Shown piece by piece: positions 17,244-26,328 of a DNA stretch of 64,000 nucleotides (its first letter is position 1; every line of letters starts with the position of its first letter). The DNA is from Candidatus Woesearchaeota archaeon. Its GTDB lineage: Archaea > Nanobdellota > Nanobdellia > Woesearchaeales > JACJVV01. The stretch is from the NCBI GenBank assembly GCA_020637495.1, contig JACJVV010000001.1:310001-374000 (forward strand), given 5' to 3'. The notes beneath the pieces are model-generated. The model saw nothing but the letters and a program-made list of their open reading frames with translations, searched no databases and was not told the origin of the DNA. The position numbers and the translations under genes are program-made.

Positions 17244-17685
17244 TCTTCCCCCATGGGACTGCAATACCTTCCGGATCATCAAATGAATCTTCTTTTTTCT
17301 TTATAGACATGATCTCCTTTACAGGTTCTAGGATCTCTGTCTGGGACTTGTCAGTGCTGACTTCACCTAAATCATCATCTATAGCAAGTATCCTTTTCAT
17401 CATCAATGTCTTGATGCCAAGTGTTTCATCATGCTGTTTCTTGTAGAATGCTGATTTTATCAGCTCATTCTCAAACTCATTCGCGAATTTAGTAATGTCC
17501 TCTTTCTGCTGTGGAATTATGCGTATGGTCAATTCTGTCTCAGGATCGCCTTCGATATGGAAATAATAATATTGCAATAATGCGTAGCAAGCTGTAAGAA
17601 TAACTTTCATCCCATAAATCTGAGGTTTTATGGTTACATATGCGATACCATCTTCGATCTTTATATTGTATGCCTTGTTTTCCAT
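17227..17685 (-). CDS. hxsD: HxsD-like protein of His-Xaa-Ser system
   Basis: A 152-residue protein with the HxsD layout. A beta-strand start (YVTIKPQIYGMKVILTACY) is followed by an aromatic helix, a strand (ELTIRIIPQQ) and the family-typical helix FANEFENELIKSAFYKK. A charged linker leads to the C-terminal DDPEGIAVPW motif, which also ends bacterial HxsD proteins. It is the first gene of the operon hxsD - small HxsD-like - hxsB - precursor - lipoprotein - radical SAM. The ATG at 17685 lies about 26 bases from a TATA box, so the transcript is probably leaderless. It diverges from the RNase P p30 gene, 140 bases away. Confidence 0.8.
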   Translation of the reverse strand: MENKAYNIKIEDGIAYVTIKPQIYGMKVILTACYALLQYYYFHIEGDPETELTIRIIPQQKEDITKFANEFENELIKSAFYKKQHDETLGIKTLMMKRILAIDDDLGEVSTDKSQTEILEPVKEIMSIKKKEDSFDDPEGIAVPWGKNDAKN

Positions 17686-17707
17686 AGTTCTAAAAATCTA
17701 GGGGTTT

Positions 17708-17715
17708 TTTATATA
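17708..17715 (-). promoter_or_regulatory. TATA box of the Hxs-like operon
   Basis: On the minus strand this reads TATATAAA within an A-rich stretch. It is centred about 26 bases upstream of the hxsD start codon, so transcription should begin at or within a few bases of the ATG. Confidence 0.6.
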
Positions 17716-17825
17716 CTTTACTGGGTTTTTGATATGTAATTCTTCGTCTGAAAGGTATAATATTTTATACCTCCTTTTGTTAAACAATACTAATAATTAT
17801 ATACTACCTTTGGATTACGATAATC

Positions 17826-18386
17826 ATGGAAGACTTTTTTTTATCTGGGAAAAATTGGCAGGAGCTTGTTGATTATGCAAATAAAAGTGATATTTCACCT
17901 ATTTTGCTGTATCCCTTATCTGGATTTGTAAACCAGAAAGGGATTAGCTGCGGCATTATTTGTATTGGTAAGGAAATAGGTAAAGCAAAATCAAAATCGG
18001 CAGTAGTTGTCGTCAAGGTAGGTGATGATATACGTTCAGTACTTGAAAAAAATACTTCTCTTCATATTTATGGCATGGAATTCCATAGCAACAAGGACTT
18101 TGTCCATTTCAGGAATTCAGGTCTGAATCAGATATTGGTTGCCATAGCAAAAAAAAATAACCATAAGTTTGTTTTCAACTTTGCAGATTTCCTCAAAGTA
18201 AAAGATTCAAGGAAGTCTAAAATTCTGGGAAGAGTAAAGCAAAATATGACTATGTGCAAGAAAGCAGGAGTGGAATATTCATTCAGGAGTTTTGCAACTG
18301 ATATTTTAGGAATAAAAGATTTCACTTCATTAAAAAAATTGCTCGAATCAAATAAAGCTGAAGAAGTTGTTTTTGGCAAAGATTGA
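17826..18386 (+). CDS. rnp3: RNase P protein subunit p30-like
   Basis: A 186-residue protein resembling archaeal Rpp30/Rnp3, a TIM-barrel-like protein subunit that supports the RNase P RNA in removing tRNA 5' leaders. The central part has short hydrophobic strands (SAVVVVKVGDD, SLHIYGMEFHSN, GLNQILVAIAKKNN). The conserved C-terminal helix-strand region is GRVKQNMTMCKKAGVEYSF followed by SFATDILGIKDFTSLKKLL. It is shorter than typical p30 (about 200-240), mainly at the N-terminus, as in other reduced archaea. It diverges from the Hxs-like operon. The assignment is moderately sure; no other family fits better. Confidence 0.7.
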   Translation: MEDFFLSGKNWQELVDYANKSDISPILLYPLSGFVNQKGISCGIICIGKEIGKAKSKSAVVVVKVGDDIRSVLEKNTSLHIYGMEFHSNKDFVHFRNSGLNQILVAIAKKNNHKFVFNFADFLKVKDSRKSKILGRVKQNMTMCKKAGVEYSFRSFATDILGIKDFTSLKKLLESNKAEEVVFGKD

Positions 18387-18464
18387 ATATAATCATACAA
18401 AACATTTAAAAATACCCAAACTTAATTCTGGTATCATCAAAAAAGAGGGGTTAAGTCTTATAAA

Positions 18465-21400
18465 ATGAATAAGAGATTTTCATTAGTTCTTGCATTTTTC
18501 CTAGTATTATTTTCGATTGATGTTATGGCAATATATTGTCCTCTTGGAGGAGATCCAATGCAATGGAGTCCTGTAACTGTAACGATTTATGGCTATGATC
18601 CCGAAGGGACACAGGATTTTTTAGCTACAGATACTGATTCAGGAAGTTTTAGGTATGAACCTACTTGTAGTTTTCCAGAAGCTTTTACTGAGTTCACTGC
18701 ATTTCCTAATGCCCAATGGGGCGGAATGTCTACTGTCTGTAACATAGGTGGTCTTGAAGGCCAATATCGCTTTGAAGTCGTATCATCTGAAGGACAGATT
18801 TGTGCATCAGAATACGAAACCATTGATTGGAACCTTGATAAATCATGGTGTGAATTAAGCGGATGTGGCAGGGGGGATTGGGAGACGAATACTTGCTGCT
18901 CTGCTTTTGAGATGTATCCTAATTCACCTTATATCAGATATACAAACGAAGACTGCAATAAAATTGTAGGTAATGATCTGTGCTACTTTACAGAAAATGC
19001 AAAACAGGAACAACCTACAAGTACGGGTGAGTGGCTTGATGCAGGAGCTAATCGAGGAGAGATAGTATATGAGGAATGTGGGCATGATATCAACTCTTAT
19101 AAAGAAAATGGCCCTGAATATCTTTCTAATGGTTTGAATTGGTTAAAGTGTACAAATTCTAGCATCAACAAACAATTTGTAGTTGTCACAGATGCTAATG
19201 GCGATAATATCAATCATCAATATATCTGCATTAATAGATTAGCTCCTCAGAAATATAGCTGGGTCGAATGTGCTGCAGACAGCAATAGCATCGAACCTGG
19301 AAAATATCCTGGAGGAGTTATTGCAAGCAAAGGAAAGAGCATATATGATAGTAATGGAGAAGTATATTTCTGCAACATAAATAACCAATGGGATGCTGAT
19401 CTTGACCATGTATCAGTCGCTGGACAGGATGGTTCAGTATGCAACACTGCTTATTTTCCTACTAAAGACCAAACTAGTACAACATTATCAGGAACAAAGA
19501 TTGGTGCACATTGGACAGGTGATTATTGCTGCGGTGAACCGGATGATTATACTGGAGCATATCCTGATAGTGCAAATTATTCTTCCGACAAGGAATATTA
19601 TAATGATGATGATAGGATAATAAGCAATGGCGGGAAGCATACTTCAACTGCCAGTGGTGCATGTTGGAACAGCTTATGGCAGCAGAATGAATCATTCCTT
19701 ACAATACCTGATAAGGATGGTGATGTCCATGAGGCTAGGGAAGTGATGATATGGCATGGAACTTTCCAGGGTTGTGGAATAGATCACGAGGCTGCACTTG
19801 AGAATAAACAGGACCCAGGAAGAGTGAATGATGGTTATTTCTATGAAGAGATTGAATGCGCATTACCAAATAGCCTAAATAAACCTTATGAGGGAACTTT
19901 CAAATATGACAGCAAGAGTGATTTTGGGTTTGATAATTCTGTCGTTGTATCGGGGTCTGGTGATGGTAGTCCTGATCCAGGTATAACTGGTAGTGCAGTT
20001 GGGTGTGTTGATAGTGACTTAAATGATGATCCGAGCATTCTGGGTACTGTAACTTGTAATGGTGTTACATATACAGATGAGTGTACTGATTTTGGTCTGA
20101 GAGAGTATTATTGTGATGGGGATACCATGCGTTATAGTGAGTATGTTGATGATATATCTTGCGTTGGCAAATCTCTTCCATCTTCAGTAAATTTAGTTCA
20201 AGTTTCAGAAAATGTAGAAACTAATTGTCCTGTAAGCAGGGGTGGTGTTGGTTATGTCCCTTGTACAGGGAATGCAAATTGCTGTGATTTAGATGGAGGA
20301 AAGTACCCTTATGTTGATGGTGGTGTTGCATGTGGAATTGGCTCTGCTACTGTTTCTGTTCAATTTTTTCCTGAAAATTGTGCAAACGGAAATACTGTAA
20401 ATGAGTATAGCTGTTCAGGAAATAATGTTATACATACTGAATATAGGGCAGTTTCAACATGTTCAGGAGGAAAATATACTCACTCTAATATCAGGCCTCA
20501 ATTTTACTCATATCCTACTCCAGTTGATTGCAATCCATCAGCTAGTGCACCTACAGGGAGTACCGCTGGACCTACTGATACTGGTGCTTGTACTGATAGT
20601 GATAGTGGGAGCAATCTTAACACTTATGGTACAGTTTATTGTAATGGTGCTGCATTTGCACATGATGCATGTAGTGGTGGGAATGTTGTTGAATTCTGGT
20701 GTTCAGGCGATACTGTCAAACGTTCAGTATATAGGGCATATGATGGAACAACGACATGTTCAGGATCAACATTCCCTGACGGAACTACAGTTGAATTAGT
20801 TGAGGAAAGGGATGAGTATGATTGTGCAACAGGTACGGTGTTATCTGGAGGCAATGGTGGCACAATTACAGGAGATCCAACTCCTCAATTAAGAGGACAA
20901 TCTACTTTTGCTGAAGCCGAAACTGAATGTACTAATATAGGTAGCTCTTTGCCTTTATTATCTGATTTGCAAGCAAATTCTAATTACGTTATTACAAATG
21001 AGCGTATGTGGGCACGAGATTTTCCTGTTGTTTGTATTTCAGGGAATCGTATTTTCTATGATAAAGATGACCCTCTTGTTTCTGGTAGTTGTCATCCTGA
21101 AACAGATTCTCTTCATTTTCAATGTGTTTCAGATCTTGTTGAGATTCTGGTTGGTAGTGGTGAGTATTGCATTGATAGTGATGGTGCAGTTGCTACAACT
21201 AAAGGAACGAATACTTGTGGAGATTATACTACTGATGACTATTGTATGGGAAGTGTAGCAAATGGAGATTTGATGATGGAACTTACTTGTTCAGGTAATA
21301 GTAAGACTAGTACAATATGGATTGGTTCATCTTGTAATGATGGTGTATTAACTAATCCCAGATTGGCTACAGCTGCAGATTTTGCAGGTAGTATTGTGGC

Positions 21401-23198
21401 TGTACCAGCTATGGTCACAACTCAATCTTGTGATGAGATTATGGTGCCTGCTGGATCTATTACTGGCAATGTTATTGCTGATGATTTTAATATATATGAA
21501 AGTATTATTGAACCTGATACAAATCCAATAACAGGTTTTGCTGTGTCAACAGCTAATCCTCGAGGTAATGATTTTATGCTAGGGTTAAAGAATAATCCAA
21601 ACAGCAGCAGGAATGATAATTCAGGTCCTGATTTGATTTATGATAATGAATATTGTAACATTAAAGAATGGTCAAATGGACAGAGTTTCTTTTGCTCTTA
21701 CACAGAGCAATGGGTGCAAGATACTGATGCTAGTAATCCAAGGAATCATTTGAGTTTCATACCATGGAAGAATGCTTCAGCGCAACAGGCTGAATGTTGC
21801 AGGCAGAGCGAATGCTGGGATGGAAACCAATGTGTCCCTTCAGTGACAGACACATTTGCTGTAACACCATGGGAAAACAATTTCATGAACTCAAGAGAAG
21901 ACGGATTCATCTGCAAGAATGGAGATTGGGAATGGAGCTATAAGAAAACGAACTGGGACGGTACAGAAGAAGGATACTGCATGGAGAATACTCAATGCTT
22001 TGTCTCACAATCAGGCCAATACTCAAATACAGATGTTCATGGACCATTAGAATATGCGATTGATGAATTATCTGGAAAATCTATCCCAGCATGCATAAAC
22101 AATGGTGAGTTCTATGCTGATCATTATTGCAACAATGGCACATGGACGTCAAGGACACAGTATGTTGCACTAGAGATGTACAATAAGGCAAGTGATGATT
22201 TCACATTGTATTGCGATACCTATGATAAAGTACTTAATCATTTCAGCTACAGTGTCGTTCCAAGCGATCTTTCAACAGTTGCTGATAAGTTTTTCAAGAC
22301 GAATCCTTCAAGCAATTGCAAGACATGGGGTGGAGGGGAAATCCCATGCGTAAATCATGTATGCGTCATGGTTGAAGACCCTAGCTCAGATACTCCAAAG
22401 ATAAGCTTTGGAACTTCAATCAATTATCTAATCGAGGCTGAGACAACATCAGGACAGCCGATACAAACATATGATGTTGCAGAAGCCTTAGGCACTTCAT
22501 TGACTGGATGTGAGCAAGGCATTGATCAACCAGATAATCTTGTCTCATGCGGTGGGACAAATATAGCCTTCAACCAGAACAAGAGCATACTTATCTTCAG
22601 CAGAGATGGTGGCTATAGTTCGGGAGATTTCGGCTCTATATTGAGAGGATTATTCTCAAATTTCATAAAAACACTAGTCGATTCTTTAGTGAGCTCTGGA
22701 GATTTCACAGCTTATGATTATAGCGTATTTGAACTTCTTTCTGAAGATCTATACAATGCAACAGGCGATCCGATAACCCATTACATCCCTGATTTTGAAT
22801 GTAACAACTGCACAAATAACCTAGGTGACATAGATGATGATAATCGGAATGAAGTTTGCGGTGAAGCTGCAAATCCTCGACGGATATTGGATCTTAGCAC
22901 GCTCTATCTATCTAGGGTTGATGGCAAAGAGATATTCGGTCTAGCAGAATATGAATCATACGAGAAAGGGACAAGTGCTGAGAGATTGTATGGTGTGTCA
23001 TTCACAGGATTTAATGAAGATATGTGCGTCGCTTTCAGGCCACAGGTATCAGGTTATCAATGCAAGAATGTAAATGGGAAGCAAATAGTTGCAGCACGCA
23101 TCACTACACCTTCACTTGATATCTCATATGATTCACTCGTAGACATAAGCTCTTGGGAACAGTTTGCCTTCATGGGACCATCAACAAGGATACAATGA
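18465..23198 (+). CDS. Large secreted Cys-rich surface protein (1577 aa)
   Basis: A signal peptide (residues 1-22, MNKRFSLVLAFFLVLFSIDV) leads to a very Cys-rich extracellular protein without a clear C-terminal membrane anchor. Residues about 506-1025 form a block of four related Cys modules of roughly 85-95 residues. Three have a DSD or DLDGG opening, and the later parts carry CSGD/CSGN-type segments. The block is bounded by ITG motifs (GITGSAVG before, NPITGFAV after, with TITG and SITGN between) and uses mainly T-ending codons, unlike the flanks. The flanks contain CC pairs and W-C motifs (AECCRQSECWDGNQCV). No enzyme motif is visible. It opens the 36-kb plus-strand surface cluster. An envelope or adhesin role is inferred. 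Confidence 0.82.
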   Translation: MNKRFSLVLAFFLVLFSIDVMAIYCPLGGDPMQWSPVTVTIYGYDPEGTQDFLATDTDSGSFRYEPTCSFPEAFTEFTAFPNAQWGGMSTVCNIGGLEGQYRFEVVSSEGQICASEYETIDWNLDKSWCELSGCGRGDWETNTCCSAFEMYPNSPYIRYTNEDCNKIVGNDLCYFTENAKQEQPTSTGEWLDAGANRGEIVYEECGHDINSYKENGPEYLSNGLNWLKCTNSSINKQFVVVTDANGDNINHQYICINRLAPQKYSWVECAADSNSIEPGKYPGGVIASKGKSIYDSNGEVYFCNINNQWDADLDHVSVAGQDGSVCNTAYFPTKDQTSTTLSGTKIGAHWTGDYCCGEPDDYTGAYPDSANYSSDKEYYNDDDRIISNGGKHTSTASGACWNSLWQQNESFLTIPDKDGDVHEAREVMIWHGTFQGCGIDHEAALENKQDPGRVNDGYFYEEIECALPNSLNKPYEGTFKYDSKSDFGFDNSVVVSGSGDGSPDPGITGSAVGCVDSDLNDDPSILGTVTCNGVTYTDECTDFGLREYYCDGDTMRYSEYVDDISCVGKSLPSSVNLVQVSENVETNCPVSRGGVGYVPCTGNANCCDLDGGKYPYVDGGVACGIGSATVSVQFFPENCANGNTVNEYSCSGNNVIHTEYRAVSTCSGGKYTHSNIRPQFYSYPTPVDCNPSASAPTGSTAGPTDTGACTDSDSGSNLNTYGTVYCNGAAFAHDACSGGNVVEFWCSGDTVKRSVYRAYDGTTTCSGSTFPDGTTVELVEERDEYDCATGTVLSGGNGGTITGDPTPQLRGQSTFAEAETECTNIGSSLPLLSDLQANSNYVITNERMWARDFPVVCISGNRIFYDKDDPLVSGSCHPETDSLHFQCVSDLVEILVGSGEYCIDSDGAVATTKGTNTCGDYTTDDYCMGSVANGDLMMELTCSGNSKTSTIWIGSSCNDGVLTNPRLATAADFAGSIVAVPAMVTTQSCDEIMVPAGSITGNVIADDFNIYESIIEPDTNPITGFAVSTANPRGNDFMLGLKNNPNSSRNDNSGPDLIYDNEYCNIKEWSNGQSFFCSYTEQWVQDTDASNPRNHLSFIPWKNASAQQAECCRQSECWDGNQCVPSVTDTFAVTPWENNFMNSREDGFICKNGDWEWSYKKTNWDGTEEGYCMENTQCFVSQSGQYSNTDVHGPLEYAIDELSGKSIPACINNGEFYADHYCNNGTWTSRTQYVALEMYNKASDDFTLYCDTYDKVLNHFSYSVVPSDLSTVADKFFKTNPSSNCKTWGGGEIPCVNHVCVMVEDPSSDTPKISFGTSINYLIEAETTSGQPIQTYDVAEALGTSLTGCEQGIDQPDNLVSCGGTNIAFNQNKSILIFSRDGGYSSGDFGSILRGLFSNFIKTLVDSLVSSGDFTAYDYSVFELLSEDLYNATGDPITHYIPDFECNNCTNNLGDIDDDNRNEVCGEAANPRRILDLSTLYLSRVDGKEIFGLAEYESYEKGTSAERLYGVSFTGFNEDMCVAFRPQVSGYQCKNVNGKQIVAARITTPSLDISYDSLVDISSWEQFAFMGPSTRIQ

Positions 23199-23247
23199 TT
23201 GCAATTTTTTCATAAGTTGATATCATAATGGAAGATAAAAGAAAAGA

Positions 23248-26226
23248 ATGGTATTGCATAACAAATCCCTTTTTAAGAGCAATAAAGCTCAAGTAACATT
23301 ATTCATAATAATTGCAGTAGTGATACTTGTGATATTCTCTGTCTTCATGATCATATTGAGCGGATTGGGTTCAAAAAAGATAGACACTGGAAGGACTGCA
23401 ATAATCGAAACAGATGCATCATATGGTGAATTCAACTCCTTCTTTGAAGCCTGCCTTGCGAATGCTCTTGACGACGGCATATATCTTCTAGGGAGACAGG
23501 GTGGCTTTATTTTCAAGGATCAACAAGGAAGCTTGCTTGATTTCGATATAGAGACTGAGGAACTTGACGGATCAAATGTGACTGTCGTGACTGAATTCAA
23601 TTTCCCTTCCTACATGCTTCCCTCTCCTGGATATCCATGCTTGAACCAGAATGCCGATGGTTGGCCTTTGAATCTGAGAGGCAATACATGCATCGGCAAT
23701 TTCAACCATGCAATGCTAAATATCAATGCATTGAGCTTCGGAAGCTATAAGAAATATGCACCTCTGAGAGATGTTGAAGTATCTCTCTGCAAGAATGAAT
23801 TATTCTTCAATCATACACAATACGACAGTGCAATCTCACAATGGAGCGATGAGTATCTGCAGTCGATATGCAAACCTTCCCCTTTTACTGCCAAACGAAA
23901 GTATTCCATTGAATCACAACTGACTAGTTTTATAGAATCCCAGCTTGAGGATTGTTATCTTGAATCATTGAACTTCTTCAACGAGAGTGATGTAAAGGTA
24001 ACAGACAGGGGAGATTTCAATATCTCACTTTCTTTCACAGATACATCTACTCTGGCCTCAGTAGTATTTCCAATCACCCTTGATTTCTTGAAATCAGATG
24101 CGGTAGCTGAAGAGATGAGTTTCTTTGCAAAATCCGATGTAAGACTTAAAGTAATCTACTCATTGCTCTATGGAGGAAATATATTGCTCAAGAATGTCAA
24201 CAAGAATCTTTTTGTCTACAATGAAGATGGCATCATAGATCATGACATAAATAACCTAACTTATGATGTAGAATCTGATTCTTCAGAATTGATGAACCAA
24301 TTCGGGATATTCAATGTTACCATATCAAGGATACATGACAATGAGGGTTCATTGATACAGGTAATTGATCATCTCAGCCTTTCAAAAGGACAACCCTTTA
24401 TCTACAATATCAGGACTGAGAATAGGCCTCCAGCACTTGATAGTTATCATGGTGCAGGCATGAATGAATATGAAGCATATGCTTTTGTCGGTGATGATCT
24501 CTTTTTTTCACCTGTTGCCTATGATCCAGATGATGAGGGTAAGGAAGGTGCAGAGCTCCTATATGATTATGAGATATTGGATGATGACTGGAGATGGAGA
24601 CAAGATTTCCTTATGAACAATTCTCTATACCTGAATGGTTTAGATGAGAATTCCTTATGTATACATCCTAAATACGGGATGACACGTAATCGCTGCTCTT
24701 ATCTAAAGCTCAATGAGAGTGATGTAGGAATCCATCGGTTGAAGATAATAGTGACAGATAGTTTTGGCGCTCAAGATTCAGAAATAATAGACATATTTAT
24801 CGATCAAGAACCAAACCTGACCTTTAAAATATCACATATCTATGACACCCTGCCTTTAAGCTTTACAGCAGGCGGCAAATTAAGGTATATAGTTAGTAAA
24901 GAGGATCCATTCATATTGAATGCTACAGGTAGTGTACCTTCAGGTATTCCAGGAGTATCAACAATATGGCTCTCTTGGGAAGATAGATATAACACTAATA
25001 TGGATATTGAACCAAATACTGTCGAGAATTATTTTGAATCCAATTATCCCTACAAATTCTCCTTCAATTCCCCAATCATTGTGCATCCAGGTTATTATAA
25101 TTACACAGAGTACAATATCCTTGAAGAGTACATTAAAAAATCCAAGACATTCACTGATAATGTCGTTTCAAGCAATTTAGACAATGATGCAGTCAAGAAT
25201 TATATGTCACAATTGCATCATTATATCGTAATATTCAACCAAAGCCAGAAGCAAGGTTATCCTTTAAGCTTGACAAACAGATACTCGTCTATAGAGTTAT
25301 CTTATTTCAAAGACGGTGTGCTAGAGCAGGCAACATCCAGAGATATATATGGTGCTGATTGTATACCCTACAGGAGTGATGTGCCTAGTTATCCATATAA
25401 TTCCTTGATATCAAATAAAGAGAATAGGAGCCTTAACGGTTACTTCAGCAATCATACATGCTGCGCTGGAGATATCAACAATCCATTGACATGGAATATC
25501 AAAAGCTCAGGTGAATGCTACAACTCCTTTGAGATAGGTAAATACAGTGATTTCATGCAGGAGGATTCTACGAACATCTCTAATAATCTCTTTACATCAT
25601 TAGATGACGACTATGATGTGTTCAATGTTAATTACTATAGCGGTGGTGTTCTTGAACCCCAGGATGATCTTGTCGATCGTTATATCCGTGAACTTAAGGG
25701 CGAATGCGCTGGCAGCAGAGGAAATGTATGCAATCCAACATCTTTCAAGATAATGAAGATACCTTACTGTGGCCAGAGGAATCCCTCAGGTGATTTTAAT
25801 TTCAATTATACTGTTGAAGATACTTTTGTCTATATGAGCAATCCTGAAAGCCAAGGTTATGCAGAAACGGATCTTTGCGTATGCAAGGATGTTTCAGGGA
25901 CAGTGATACTGAACAGGACGAAGACCGGAGAAAAAGAATTATATTGCTGTTCTGATGATGAGGGTGTTCCTGCATCATTAAGCGACAAGCCATGTGTCTT
26001 GCAGCAATGCTTACAATATGATGCAAGCACTGATCCTGGATGGTCTGCAAAAAAGGTATGGCAAACACCTTTCTATGATCCTAGGAAACCTGATCCTTAT
26101 TGCTATTGCAGCTATTCTGATCCAGTTGTAGATACCAATGACCCTGCAGTGAGGAACAAGTATTGCTGCAGCAGTGATGGCCTTGGTTTCAGCCTTAAAG
26201 ATACAGTAGCTGATTGCCAATCATGA
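23248..26226 (+). CDS. Class III signal-anchored large surface protein (992 aa)
   Basis: The N-terminus is a short basic segment ending in NKAQVTLF followed by one hydrophobic helix (about 18-40), the form typical of archaeal prepilin-like (class III) proteins. The body is extracellular. A beta-rich part at about 390-550 looks like a cadherin or PKD-type Ig fold (ENRPPALDSYHGAG, PVAYDPDDEG, IVTDSFGAQDSEIIDIFID). Many potential N-glycosylation sequons (N-x-S/T) follow, then a Cys-rich end with repeated YCC motifs (ELYCCSDDEG, KYCCSSDGLG). Cleavage before or within the KAQV segment by the A24 peptidase at 6910-8085 is likely but not shown. Function unknown; part of the surface gene cluster. Confidence 0.82.
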   Translation: MVLHNKSLFKSNKAQVTLFIIIAVVILVIFSVFMIILSGLGSKKIDTGRTAIIETDASYGEFNSFFEACLANALDDGIYLLGRQGGFIFKDQQGSLLDFDIETEELDGSNVTVVTEFNFPSYMLPSPGYPCLNQNADGWPLNLRGNTCIGNFNHAMLNINALSFGSYKKYAPLRDVEVSLCKNELFFNHTQYDSAISQWSDEYLQSICKPSPFTAKRKYSIESQLTSFIESQLEDCYLESLNFFNESDVKVTDRGDFNISLSFTDTSTLASVVFPITLDFLKSDAVAEEMSFFAKSDVRLKVIYSLLYGGNILLKNVNKNLFVYNEDGIIDHDINNLTYDVESDSSELMNQFGIFNVTISRIHDNEGSLIQVIDHLSLSKGQPFIYNIRTENRPPALDSYHGAGMNEYEAYAFVGDDLFFSPVAYDPDDEGKEGAELLYDYEILDDDWRWRQDFLMNNSLYLNGLDENSLCIHPKYGMTRNRCSYLKLNESDVGIHRLKIIVTDSFGAQDSEIIDIFIDQEPNLTFKISHIYDTLPLSFTAGGKLRYIVSKEDPFILNATGSVPSGIPGVSTIWLSWEDRYNTNMDIEPNTVENYFESNYPYKFSFNSPIIVHPGYYNYTEYNILEEYIKKSKTFTDNVVSSNLDNDAVKNYMSQLHHYIVIFNQSQKQGYPLSLTNRYSSIELSYFKDGVLEQATSRDIYGADCIPYRSDVPSYPYNSLISNKENRSLNGYFSNHTCCAGDINNPLTWNIKSSGECYNSFEIGKYSDFMQEDSTNISNNLFTSLDDDYDVFNVNYYSGGVLEPQDDLVDRYIRELKGECAGSRGNVCNPTSFKIMKIPYCGQRNPSGDFNFNYTVEDTFVYMSNPESQGYAETDLCVCKDVSGTVILNRTKTGEKELYCCSDDEGVPASLSDKPCVLQQCLQYDASTDPGWSAKKVWQTPFYDPRKPDPYCYCSYSDPVVDTNDPAVRNKYCCSSDGLGFSLKDTVADCQS

Positions 26227-26328
26227 CGCTTTCAGTTTTTTATCAAATTCTTAATATATTTTGGCGAAAAGTTTTTAAAGTCTCTTCATGGATTTTTATG
26301 GAGTCGTAGTTGAAAAAGTGGTGTTTGT

